DNA of 64,000 nt from Chondrocystis sp. NIES-4102 (GTDB lineage Bacteria; Cyanobacteriota; Cyanobacteriia; Cyanobacteriales; Xenococcaceae), in NCBI GenBank assembly GCA_002368355.1, contig AP018281.1, positions 3,472,001-3,536,000 on the forward strand, in the 5' to 3' direction. Positions 55,978 through 64,000 of the stretch are shown piece by piece. The notes under the pieces were generated by a model that searched no databases, was not told the origin of the DNA, and was given only the letters and a program-made list of their open reading frames with translations. Position 1 is the first letter of the stretch; each line of letters starts with the position of its first letter. The position numbers and the translations under genes were made by a program.

Positions 55978-57363
55978 TTAACTCTTCGAGTATAACGCTG
56001 GCTTCTCCAAACCTCGGAGGGTAGAGAGAACTTCCTTTAAGGTACTATTAGTAGTAGATGCAATCACTACTGGATTCCCTTTACAGCGTTTTATAGTGGG
56101 GAACAAGTCCAGCCCCACTCTCTTGACATTGATAGAGGCTGAAACGTCTCTATCAATCAAAAGGTTTAATTCTTCATCCCAATACTCCCGAATACCGCAA
56201 TCAGTAAAGACAAACTCATCTTTGTACGGCAACAACATTGAGGTGTATTGTGGATTTACAGGTATTACCAAAGCCCCAGCTTTTTCAGCTTTGAACTTCA
56301 GTATGTTGAAAAACTGACCAAAAGCAGCATCAGCCCAAGACTTATTTAATCCTGATTTCGCCGACTGCCCATTAGGTAAAAATTTACCATTAGTATCAGT
56401 TTTTGCTTTATTCCTTCGACTCAACCCAACAAGATTGAGCTTTTCATGAAAGAAAACTTTTTTGCCCGTTTTCAGTAGCGCGTGGGCAGTATTGTAAGCG
56501 TGATCTTTTCTAGCTCTAGCTATTGAGGAGTGAAGTTTTGCTTCCCGTTTTGCTAGTTTTCGTCTTGATTTACTACCTTTCTTTTTGGTAGATTTGCGTT
56601 TTGATACCTTGGCTAGCTTGTCTCGTGAGGAGCGAAAAGACTTAAGGCTAGGCAATTTAACACCTTCGCTGGTAGCCAGATAATCATCTTCATGCAGTAC
56701 TGCATCCATCCCCAAGGAATTATTCCAACTGGGAGTAATATTTGATTTGAAGTCAGGTACAGAATCATCTTGAAGCCGTAGATTAATATACCATCCGTCA
56801 CTTTTTTTGATTATCTGTGCTTGCTTTAATACTGCACCATTAGGCAGTGGACGATGATGGCGCACATTGATTATGCCAATTTTAGGTAATGATAAATAAA
56901 GCCATTTGCCTCCAACAGAACAAGAATGTAGTTTGAAGGAGTCAAACACTATTGACCTAAAACGAGCAGTGTTTTTATATCTTGGTTTTCCACTACGCTT
57001 TCCTTTTGAATCACCAGCAATGAACCGCTCAAAAGCTAGTTTGACTCTTTTGCACACCTCTTGTAGTGTTTGAGATGGCACAGAGTTAAAATCTAGCAAT
57101 TCACCACTCCAGCCTACAATAACCAAATCTTGTTTGATTACGGGTAACTGCTTTTTCTGTCCGTAAAACTCAGGTTTGTCCTTGAGTTCAGGCAAATGAC
57201 ATACCAAAAGACATCTATCAATGTAGCTACGATTTTGTTCCCACCAGTCAAACCGCTCGCCAAGCTGTCGATTATACCAATACTGACAAATCCGAAGCCA
57301 GTCATTGAGTACTAGCTTGTGTTCTGTAGTGGGCTTTAGTCGGTACTGATAATTGTAAATCAA
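55978..57363 (-). CDS. tnpB: RNA-guided endonuclease TnpB (IS605 OrfB), zinc ribbon lost
   Basis: 461 residues. RuvC-like triad seems present: Asp220 in LGMDAVLH, Glu307 in VFFHEKLN and Asp404/406 in LLIDRDVSASINV. The N-terminal WED/REC-like part has KPRYKNTARFRSI. Between Glu and last Asp, where typical TnpB has a CxxC...CxxC zinc ribbon, this one reads NPQYTSMLLPYKDEFVFTDCGIREYW with only one Cys. TnpB cuts DNA at the donor site guided by an omega RNA made from the element's right end. The gene is uninterrupted and ends at the right-end hairpin. Confidence 0.9.
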   Translation of the reverse strand: MIYNYQYRLKPTTEHKLVLNDWLRICQYWYNRQLGERFDWWEQNRSYIDRCLLVCHLPELKDKPEFYGQKKQLPVIKQDLVIVGWSGELLDFNSVPSQTLQEVCKRVKLAFERFIAGDSKGKRSGKPRYKNTARFRSIVFDSFKLHSCSVGGKWLYLSLPKIGIINVRHHRPLPNGAVLKQAQIIKKSDGWYINLRLQDDSVPDFKSNITPSWNNSLGMDAVLHEDDYLATSEGVKLPSLKSFRSSRDKLAKVSKRKSTKKKGSKSRRKLAKREAKLHSSIARARKDHAYNTAHALLKTGKKVFFHEKLNLVGLSRRNKAKTDTNGKFLPNGQSAKSGLNKSWADAAFGQFFNILKFKAEKAGALVIPVNPQYTSMLLPYKDEFVFTDCGIREYWDEELNLLIDRDVSASINVKRVGLDLFPTIKRCKGNPVVIASTTNSTLKEVLSTLRGLEKPALYSKS

Positions 57364-57409
57364 AGTCAGCGTTGTTATAATTGGATACAGTTATTGTAGC
57401 ACAAGAAGA

Positions 57410-57820
57410 ATGAGGAATGATTTTGTTTCTAGTGCCAGGTCTGTATCTGATTTAAAAGCTCATTTAGTTTTGACAACCAAGTATAGAAAAAAGGTTTTAA
57501 CTGGCGAAATGATTAGCAGATTGAGAGACGTGATAACTGAATTGTGTGAAAAATGGGATTGCAAAGTGATTGAGTTCAATGGAGAAGACAATCATATACA
57601 TTTGTTATTTCAGTACTACCCACAAATGGAACTACCCAAATTCATAGGCAATATTAAATCAGTTACCAGCAGGAGATTGAGACAAGAATTTCCAGAAGAA
57701 ATAAACAAAATTTATTGGAAAAAAGTATTTTGGAATGAGTCTTACTTTATAGCTTCTTGTGGTGGAGTTACAATATCTGTATTAAAAAATTATATCGAGA
57801 ATCAAAATACGCCAAGCTAG
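57410..57820 (+). CDS. tnpA: IS200/IS605 transposase TnpA (Y1 HUH)
   Basis: 136 residues, complete. HUH motif at His62-x-His64 (NHIHLLFQY), catalytic Tyr128 in VLKNYIENQ, with KAHLVLTTKYRKKVL at the N-terminus and FWNESYFIASCGGVTISV preceding the Tyr helix. It moves the element as single-stranded DNA by peel-and-paste. Both HUH and Tyr are intact, so it may be active. Starts ATG 57410 with AGAAGA in front. Confidence 0.95.
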   Translation: MRNDFVSSARSVSDLKAHLVLTTKYRKKVLTGEMISRLRDVITELCEKWDCKVIEFNGEDNHIHLLFQYYPQMELPKFIGNIKSVTSRRLRQEFPEEINKIYWKKVFWNESYFIASCGGVTISVLKNYIENQNTPS

Positions 57821-58103
57821 ACCCAGCCCACGATTCATCCAGACATTCGGCTGCGCCAGAATGCTGGGCTTCTCGTGGTTTGGCTAAACTATCTCACTAG
57901 CCTGACCTGGAGATAAGCTAGGAAGTCCATTATACTTTCATTTCATCCCCTATTTTTGGGGTAAATTATGGGATTATTCTTATCCTTAAGTATGATTAAA
58001 TTAGACCCATAGGCAGTAAAAAATAGCAAAGGGGAATAAGTAATAAACCCCTCCACTTATTGACCTTTTTACCTTGTTATTGAAATAACTAGATAATTTG
58101 AGT

Positions 58104-59588
58104 TTAAATAAATACCTCTTCACACCAACTACCATGTAAACCATAAGGAACATGATGTTTTAAATGCAGTAAAGCGATCGCATCTGATCCTAAATTCTCC
58201 CCATCTAAAATTGCTAAAGTAGAACGATGTTTACTACCGTCATAAACTAAAGTTAAAACCCACCCAGCATCTTCGCTTGTTGCATTTGGTTTAGGTACAA
58301 AAATTGGTTCACTTACATAACCATGAGGTGCAAAAGAATAAATTTGGCGATCGCCTGTGGCTAAATCTAATTTCATAATTGCTTGTAATGGTGCATTGTG
58401 TCCTGTATTATTATCTGCTGCACCAATATATAAATAACGGTAATCTCGACCAACTTGATGGGGATTATGGGTGGGAAATTCACAACAACGACTTTCCAGC
58501 ATCTGGCGAGCGACTGAATTGTCGTTTAAATTTATGGTAAATCTCCATAGTTGTCCAGGATCAAGACTATTAAAATCTACCTCTTTATAGTTAGAGTCGG
58601 GCTGTACTTGGGGTAAAGTCTGATAGGTAATAGAATCAACACATATTTCATTTTCCCGCTCAAAAGCATTAGCATGATGGAAAACAAAACCTGATTGCAC
58701 ACTAAAAGTTTTAATTTCCTGCTGTTTTGGATCACGAGGAATTACAATGATTTTGGTTTCCTTACTGGGCTGAAACTGAACACATTCCCCAGCACCACGT
58801 ATCCCTAATAAGAATGGTAAAGGATTAAAGTTTACAGGATTTTGAAAAAAGATAGCGTAATTGGGAGTAATGGCAAAATCATGGATAAATGAAAACCCAG
58901 GTACAGTATGGGTATGACGACGCAATAACTCTCCAGTCGGCGCAAACTCAAATAGGGTAATTTTACTAGAAAGACCAGGATCTACCCGAAAATTAACCAA
59001 ACAAGGATCGCCATTATCAAAAATACAATGAGGATCTACCCAAGGATGAGCAGCAAAGGCATCTCCTGGTTGTAAAATACCATCAAGATAGTCTATACCT
59101 ATTGTTTCTAGAGTTTTAGGATCTAAACGATAAGGTTCTGCTGCTTCCCATAGGGCTAATAATTTACCCCCCCAATAAATAACTCCTGTATTAGCTATAT
59201 TCTTTAATTTAAAATCAAAAATATTATTAAACCATCCACCTGGTTTTTGAGTTCCGAATACACCGCGATAAAGAGCTTTCCCTGCTTTTTGCTCTTCTAA
59301 ATAAGCTGCGGTTTTGACGTAACGGTTGCGATAAAATACCTGACCATCTTTAAAAGAAAAAGCATTAATCATCCCATCGCCATCAAAAGGATGGTGAATT
59401 GCTGAACCTGCAATGTCTAGTAAACCTGGGCCATTACGAAATAGTGTACCAGATAGTTCTTGGGGAACATTTCCTTCTATTTCAGTAATTTGATATTCAT
59501 ATTCTTGGGGCTGAGAATCATAACCCCGTTTCCATTGTTCAGTATTGTATGATGGAGAATTGGCTGTTGGACTGGTTAGGCTGGTCAT
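58104..59588 (-). CDS. Apocarotenoid oxygenase (carotenoid cleavage dioxygenase)
   Basis: 494 residues, very similar to Synechocystis ACO (Diox1), which cuts apocarotenals at the 15,15' double bond to retinal. Four iron His ligands: His181 (AFAAHPWVDP), His236 (FSFIHDFAI), His304 or 305 (FVFHHANAF) and His485 (YGLHGSWCEE). The second-shell Glu are likely in LLALWEAAEPY and GYVSEPIFVP. FRNGPGLLDI, HPFDGDGMINAF and EEQKAGKALYRGVFG are shared with ACO. Soluble or membrane-attached by a hydrophobic patch. Lies between IS element and exopolysaccharide genes. Confidence 0.95.
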   Translation of the reverse strand: MTSLTSPTANSPSYNTEQWKRGYDSQPQEYEYQITEIEGNVPQELSGTLFRNGPGLLDIAGSAIHHPFDGDGMINAFSFKDGQVFYRNRYVKTAAYLEEQKAGKALYRGVFGTQKPGGWFNNIFDFKLKNIANTGVIYWGGKLLALWEAAEPYRLDPKTLETIGIDYLDGILQPGDAFAAHPWVDPHCIFDNGDPCLVNFRVDPGLSSKITLFEFAPTGELLRRHTHTVPGFSFIHDFAITPNYAIFFQNPVNFNPLPFLLGIRGAGECVQFQPSKETKIIVIPRDPKQQEIKTFSVQSGFVFHHANAFERENEICVDSITYQTLPQVQPDSNYKEVDFNSLDPGQLWRFTINLNDNSVARQMLESRCCEFPTHNPHQVGRDYRYLYIGAADNNTGHNAPLQAIMKLDLATGDRQIYSFAPHGYVSEPIFVPKPNATSEDAGWVLTLVYDGSKHRSTLAILDGENLGSDAIALLHLKHHVPYGLHGSWCEEVFI

Positions 59589-59710
59589 AATTACGTCTAG
59601 TTTGTTCTCAAAAAGTTTGCCCAGATCTCAATACTGTCTTTCTTATTGGAGAGTATCAAGATTTATAAAGATTTATATATGTTTAAGATAGTATAAATTT
59701 AAGTTGAGAT

Positions 59711-59756
59711 GTTCAAACCGCGTTATAAGCAACTGCTTTAATACTGCTGGTTGAAC
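59711..59756. other. Long imperfect hairpin
   Basis: GTTCAAACC pairs with GGTTGAAC (one bulged A) and an inner stem GTTATAAGC pairs with GCTTTAATAC around AACT, total about 46 nt. It stands between the Wzc-like gene and the oxygenase gene on the minus strand, without a T tract. It may be a transcript-end or processing structure. Confidence 0.5.
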
Positions 59757-59856
59757 AAGATGTATCTCGATATATGGCGATCGCAATTAAGATCTCCAGC
59801 AATCAATCACAAAATATCAACCAGAAGCATCCAGAGGGGAAATTTGACCTTAAAGC

Positions 59857-62454
59857 CTAAATGTGCGATTTAGCATTTTTTCTGCTTTCTAAAATTACTT
59901 GGTATTGATACAGCATTTCTCGACGTTTCTCAAGATTACGTTTTTGTCCTACCAAGGTTTCATCTAACATTCTTTTTCTTTCTTGTTCTTGATTTAACTG
60001 GTTTTCAAGATAGAAAAGTTCATTTTCGTTAGCTATATTGGCTCTCTTTTGGAGATTTTTAACTTTTTGACGTTGAACTAATAATTCTTCTTCTTGTTCT
60101 TTTACTAATCGAGTCAAATCTGTCAAATCTTGTTGCAAACTTGAGACCATTGTCTCCAACTTATCTAAAGGAGCCGACCGTAATTGCTCTTCATTTAAGT
60201 TATTAGCTAATCGATTTTTTTTTGACTCTTTAGAAAGGGAAGAAATAGTATCCCAAAGTCCTTCTGTATTTGCAGATCCAGGTAATCTACTTTGCTGTGT
60301 ATTATTTAAATGTCCTTCTAAGGAATGATAGTGGTAAGAACGTTGATCAAATTGTGAAGCGACACCATTAAACACAATACCCAACATATTCAAGCCCGAT
60401 TGCTCTAAAACTTCTTTAGTAAAGGTAGCTTGCGATCGCTCTATATTCCCTGGTTTTACTACTAATAAAACTCCGTCAGCTATACGACCCATAATTGGCG
60501 CATCCGCAGTTAAATCTAAGGATGGGGTATCAAAAATTACAAAATCGTAACGCTCTGACCAATAATCCATTAGCATTCTCATTCTTTGTGAATCAAGCAA
60601 TGTCGCTGGAGAAGATCCTAATGTTCCTGAAGTTAATAGATCTAGATTGGGCATCACTTCTTCAATTACCATTCTAGGGTCTAACTGTTCGTAAATAACA
60701 TTACTCAATCCCCGATGATTCTGAGTGTCCCAAATCCTTGCTTGAGAAGGGTTGTGTAGATTAGCATCAACTAAAAGAACTTTATTCCCTACCTGAGCCA
60801 TAGATGCTGCTAAGTTAGCAGAGATTGTGGATTTTCCTTCTTGAGGTGTCGAACTTGTAACTACAATACTTTTTATATTTTTATCGGAATTGAGAAACTT
60901 GATATTCGACTGTAGCATTCGATAGGATTCGCTCAATGGCAGAGCAGGATAATCTCGAACCACTACTAAAGGTATATTTTGCTCCGCCTGTGACCCTGAT
61001 AAAGCAGGTAGTTTAAATTTATCTATTCCAGGAATAGAACCCAATCCAGTATAACCATATAGCTGTTTTGCTTCTTCGACAGTCTTAATGGATTTATCGC
61101 TAATTTCTAGCAGATACATAATTCCAGCAGCAGCTAATAACCCTAAAGATCCAGAAGCTAAGTAACCAACTGCACGAGAGGATACAGGCTCACTAGGTAC
61201 AATTGCATTAGAAATCACCCTTACATTGCCAGGATCTTGACTTTCTGCAATTCTAACTTTCTCTAATTGTTCCCACAAAACATTGTAGGTAGATTCAAAG
61301 GATCTTAATTGTCTTTCTAGCTGTCGTAGTTTTTGCTCAAATTGAGGAACTTGCTGTATTTTGTTGCGACGTTGACGCTCAAGGGCAGTCAGACTATTAA
61401 TCTGCTTTTGATAACCAAGATTATCAGCTTCAAGTTTAATTAATTCACTAGTAAGTTGTTGTTGAATTTCTCCTGATTTTGTCTTTTGGACTAGATTTCT
61501 TGCTTGATCTCCACCAACTGCTCCTGTTTGTCTATCTAACAAGTTTGTTAAGGAGTTTACCTTTTCTTGTAATTCAATTACATTAGGACTATTATTTGTA
61601 AAACGCGCTTGGACAGTAGATAGTTCTGATTGTGCCTGTTGCAATTGGGCTAGGGTGTCAGTAATTTCAGGAGACTGACTAATAGTAGTTAAAACTACTG
61701 CTTCTTCTGAGGTCAATCCTAATTTATCTTTAATATATTGAGCTTGAGAATTAGCATTAGCCATTTGAGACTTAGCTTTATCTATTTCACTATTGAGTTC
61801 TTTAATTGAATCTATCAAAGCTTGAGTGTCACCTTGAGGAGCAACAAATTCATTTCTTTCTTTAAGTTCACGAATTTCCGCTTCAGTTTTACGTAGTTGT
61901 GCTTCGGTTTTTGGTAACTGTTCTTCTAAAAATTCTCTGGCTGAAACTGCTTCAGCTTTATTAGCTATCAAATTATTATCTAAATAATTTCTCACCAAAA
62001 CATTGACAACTTTTGCAGCCAACTCAGGATCGGGACTGGTATAGGAAACACTTAAAATATCTGTTGCAGCCAAAGAAGCTACTTTCAATTGTTTTTGAAA
62101 TTCAGTAATACTTAATTTTTCCCCTTGATCATTTGTAAGTAATAATTCAGGGTCATTAATAGTTTTCTTAATTATAGGAACTGAGCGTAATACTTCTGCT
62201 TCTGTGTCAATGGGGTTAGCTTTTTCAGCAATTGGTGATAGTGCTTCTAACGCCTTACTTGCTTCTGTTAAAGAGGAACTGACAGTGCTACCTTTAAATT
62301 TTAATTTTGCTTCTGCTTTATAAACATTATCTTTTAATGAAGTAGCAACAACACCTAAAGTTAAAACTGATAAAAAAACGATTGATCCAGGAAGCCAACG
62401 CCTCTTAATTATTTCCCAATACTGTGCAGCACCTAAAGAAGTTGGTGAATCCAT
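59857..62454 (-). CDS. Wzc-like polysaccharide copolymerase / bacterial tyrosine kinase
   Basis: 865 residues. N-terminal Wzz domain with TM1 (about 18-38; LPGSIVFLSVLTLGVVATSL) and YWEIIKRRWLP; long coiled coil (about 170-410) including GNVR-like region (LRQLERQLRSFESTYNVLWEQLEKVRI); TM2 about 430-450 (VGYLASGSLGLLAAAGIMYLL). BY-kinase: Walker A TPQEGKST (about 535), A' VLLVDANLHNP, B DFVIFDTPSLDLTAD. Unusually, the C-terminus is not a Tyr cluster but a coiled coil of about 110 residues (ENQLNQEQERKRMLDETL). Controls exopolysaccharide chain length. Complete gene. Confidence 0.94.
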   Translation of the reverse strand: MDSPTSLGAAQYWEIIKRRWLPGSIVFLSVLTLGVVATSLKDNVYKAEAKLKFKGSTVSSSLTEASKALEALSPIAEKANPIDTEAEVLRSVPIIKKTINDPELLLTNDQGEKLSITEFQKQLKVASLAATDILSVSYTSPDPELAAKVVNVLVRNYLDNNLIANKAEAVSAREFLEEQLPKTEAQLRKTEAEIRELKERNEFVAPQGDTQALIDSIKELNSEIDKAKSQMANANSQAQYIKDKLGLTSEEAVVLTTISQSPEITDTLAQLQQAQSELSTVQARFTNNSPNVIELQEKVNSLTNLLDRQTGAVGGDQARNLVQKTKSGEIQQQLTSELIKLEADNLGYQKQINSLTALERQRRNKIQQVPQFEQKLRQLERQLRSFESTYNVLWEQLEKVRIAESQDPGNVRVISNAIVPSEPVSSRAVGYLASGSLGLLAAAGIMYLLEISDKSIKTVEEAKQLYGYTGLGSIPGIDKFKLPALSGSQAEQNIPLVVVRDYPALPLSESYRMLQSNIKFLNSDKNIKSIVVTSSTPQEGKSTISANLAASMAQVGNKVLLVDANLHNPSQARIWDTQNHRGLSNVIYEQLDPRMVIEEVMPNLDLLTSGTLGSSPATLLDSQRMRMLMDYWSERYDFVIFDTPSLDLTADAPIMGRIADGVLLVVKPGNIERSQATFTKEVLEQSGLNMLGIVFNGVASQFDQRSYHYHSLEGHLNNTQQSRLPGSANTEGLWDTISSLSKESKKNRLANNLNEEQLRSAPLDKLETMVSSLQQDLTDLTRLVKEQEEELLVQRQKVKNLQKRANIANENELFYLENQLNQEQERKRMLDETLVGQKRNLEKRREMLYQYQVILESRKNAKSHI

Positions 62455-62741
62455 ATTCTATTTGTATATATTTGATTTAGTAATGTTATTTGTGAAAAAT
62501 TTAAAAAATATCGAAATTTGAACTTGAAATAAATATAGGTATATATACTGAAACTATAATAACTGAAATAATTTGAAAAATTTATTTTTTTTCCGTAAGT
62601 TCAAGTAAAGTTTGTGTTAACTTTTTAGCAATTGCTAAATTATGGCAATTTGACTAATCAAATTAGTAATGTTTGATTAAAACACTATAGTTTAAGTAAG
62701 TATTATTTATTTAAAACTATTAAATTCAGTATTTATTACAG

Positions 62742-63893
62742 TTAATAAACATTTTTAATAGCAGTAATTACTCTTTGTAGATCTGCCTCAGTTAAATTTG
62801 AGCCTGATGGTAAACATAAACCCTTATCAAATAAATCTTCTGCAACTCCGTTATTAATACATTCGCAATCAGCAAACACAGGTTGTAAATGCATTGGCTT
62901 CCAAACGGGTCGAGTTTCTATCTGTTGTTGTGCAAGTTGTAGACGAACTTGTTCTCGATTAACTCCCACATTAGGGTCAAAAGTAACACAACTAAGCCAG
63001 CGAGTACTTTTACCATAATCAGCTTCGGGCATAAAGCCAATTCCTGGAAGATCACCTAAAGCCTGTTGATAAATTTCAAAATTCCGACGTCGAGCAGCAA
63101 CCCGATCTTGTAGTACTGCTAGTTGTCCGCGACCAATTCCTGCCGAGATATTACTGAGTCGATAGTTAAAGCCGATTTGAGTGTGTTCATAATGGGGTTC
63201 GGGATCTCTTGCTTGAGTTGCTAAAAATTTAGCTTGTTGAATAAGATCTGCATTATCAGAGATCAGCATACCTCCGCCAGAAGTAGTAATAATTTTATTA
63301 CCATTAAAAGAAAAGATACCTGCACATCCCCAAGTACCAGGAGAAGTATTTTTATAGGTTGCGCCTAAAGCTTCTGCTGCATCTTCTATTAAAGGAATAG
63401 AATAGCGATCGCATACTTCTAAGATCGGTTCTAAATCAGCACTTTGACCATATAAATGTACTACCATTACGGCTTTTGGTAATTTATTGATCTTGGCTCG
63501 TTGAGCTAAAGCATCAGCTAGTAAATTAGGGTCCATATTCCAGGAAGTGCGATCGCTATCTATAAATACTGGTTTTGCACCTAAATAGGTGATCGGACTA
63601 GCACTAGCGATAAAGGTAAAAGTTGAACAGAATACTTCGTCTCCAGCTTGAACTCCTACTAGTTTTAAAGCTAAATGTAAAGCTGCCGTCCCTGAAGATA
63701 AAGCAGCAGCATATTTTGACCCTACTACTTGCGTAAATTCTTGCTCGAAAGCATCTATATTGGGCCCAACTGGAGCTACCCAATTGGTTACAAAAGCTTC
63801 TTTAACATATTCGAGTTCAAGCTCACCTATGTGAGGTGTGGATAGCAAAATTGGTTGTTGCACTGCTGTTTGAGGCTTAGAAGTTAAAATCAT
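62742..63893 (-). CDS. DegT/DnrJ/EryC1/StrS family aminotransferase
   Basis: 383 residues. PLP-dependent sugar aminotransferase. STPHIGELELEYVKEAFVTNWV start, ALSSGTAALHLALKL phosphate loop, FIDSDRTSWNMDP, VHLYGQSADLEPIL, EDAAEALGATYKN with the Asp for pyridine N, and GIFSFNGNKIITTSGGGML with the Schiff-base Lys. It amino-transfers a keto NDP-sugar, e.g. for capsule. GFNYRLSNISAGIGRGQL fits the family. Between it and the partial upstream gene lie only 29 nt, same strand, so they are probably cotranscribed with the Wzc-like gene further downstream. Confidence 0.95.
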   Translation of the reverse strand: MILTSKPQTAVQQPILLSTPHIGELELEYVKEAFVTNWVAPVGPNIDAFEQEFTQVVGSKYAAALSSGTAALHLALKLVGVQAGDEVFCSTFTFIASASPITYLGAKPVFIDSDRTSWNMDPNLLADALAQRAKINKLPKAVMVVHLYGQSADLEPILEVCDRYSIPLIEDAAEALGATYKNTSPGTWGCAGIFSFNGNKIITTSGGGMLISDNADLIQQAKFLATQARDPEPHYEHTQIGFNYRLSNISAGIGRGQLAVLQDRVAARRRNFEIYQQALGDLPGIGFMPEADYGKSTRWLSCVTFDPNVGVNREQVRLQLAQQQIETRPVWKPMHLQPVFADCECINNGVAEDLFDKGLCLPSGSNLTEADLQRVITAIKNVY

Positions 63894-63922
63894 TGTAGTT
63901 ATTTATATTTAATAGTTTAAAT

Positions 63923-64000
63923 TTATAGTTTTGAAGTTGTTTGATGCACAACCCCTTGGTATACTGCTAAAGTCTGCTGATACATATGTTGAAAAGTTAG
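63923..64000 (-). CDS. Probable glycosyltransferase, C-terminal tail only
   Basis: The minus-strand frame is open from the window edge to a TAA at 63923 and gives 25 residues: FQHMYQQTLAVYQGVVHQ, then TTSKL. This resembles the last helix of GT4-type glycosyltransferases, where a QxTLAVYQ pattern is common. Placement 29 nt before the aminotransferase start suggests one exopolysaccharide operon. The short length keeps confidence low. Confidence 0.45.
   Translation of the reverse strand, partial: LTFQHMYQQTLAVYQGVVHQTTSKL

Larger units (their letters stand above)
55971..57880. mobile_element. IS200/IS605-family element (IS605-type, tnpA and tnpB divergent)
   Basis: Divergent tnpB (minus) and tnpA (plus) with 46 nt between starts. 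Right-end-like hairpin at 55971-56001: CCAG-A-CGTTA paired with TAACGCTGG, with a bulged A; it covers the tnpB stop codon. Left-end-like structures after tnpA: CATTC/GAATG (57844-57863) inside AGCCC/GGGCT (57825-57829 / 57866-57870), and CCACGA (57828-57833) / TCGTGG (57873-57878). Exact ends are unknown because this family makes no target duplication. Confidence 0.75.

Noticed and set aside
57947-57961. CCCC-TATTTTT-GGGG hairpin as an IS end or terminator
   Set aside because: Only 4 bp, with no T tract, and beyond the likely left end of the IS element.

Overview
The window is 64 kb of a cyanobacterial chromosome. Evidence for this: many GCGATCGC (HIP1) octamers, an AT-rich background, chlB (dark-operative protochlorophyllide reductase), the cyanophycin pair cphB/cphA, an apocarotenoid oxygenase closely resembling the Synechocystis enzyme, and several protein families found almost only in cyanobacteria. 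Large intergenic spaces, heptamer repeats and an IS200/IS605 element suggest a large-genome lineage, possibly colonial or baeocyte-forming. The genus cannot be fixed from the sequence alone.

Layout. 0-2.2 kb: 3' part of a bifunctional Rel/SpoT gene. 2.2-8.3 kb: sparse region with a secreted Cys/Pro-Thr repeat protein, two unlisted small ORFs (44 and 47 aa), a GHL10-type glycosyl hydrolase, smpB, aroQ and a structured element downstream of aroQ. 8.3-11.7 kb: chlB, rplU-rpmA with promoter and terminator, and a DUF1350 protein. 12-18 kb: nucleotide-sugar cluster (rfbF, NAD-dependent epimerase, two TylCIII-like C-methyltransferases), then lhgO and rubredoxin. 18.2-19.4 kb: decayed YefM/YoeB toxin-antitoxin and a DUF6883/DUF4926 pair. 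19.5-26.2 kb: lipase-like hydrolase, trmD, cphB-cphA, and a ComFB c-di-GMP-receptor homologue.

26.4-33 kb is the most accessory-looking stretch. A UvrD-type helicase and a flavin reductase lie between two direct copies of a 150-200 bp repeat. Next comes a 998-aa plasmid replication protein of the CyRepA1 type with an inverted repeat upstream, which suggests a captured plasmid replicon. 33-39 kb: REC-PAS-GAF-GGDEF diguanylate cyclase, a 2OG-Fe(II) oxygenase, a short-chain dehydrogenase and an SPL-type radical SAM enzyme.

39.7-56 kb is rich in ion transport and envelope-stress genes: SLC13 permease with TrkA-C domains, CPA2 antiporter with a Usp-like tail, ExoD protein, P-type Ca2+-ATPase-like pump, DUF4112, MscS channel, GlsB/YeaQ protein, Hsp20, YegS-type lipid kinase and NhaP antiporter. 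56-57.9 kb: an IS605-type element with tnpA and a TnpB that has lost its zinc ribbon. 58-64 kb: apocarotenoid oxygenase, then exopolysaccharide genes (Wzc-like chain-length/tyrosine-kinase protein, DegT aminotransferase, 3' end of a probable glycosyltransferase). No rRNA, tRNA or CRISPR array was seen. All family calls come from reading motifs; no database search was run.
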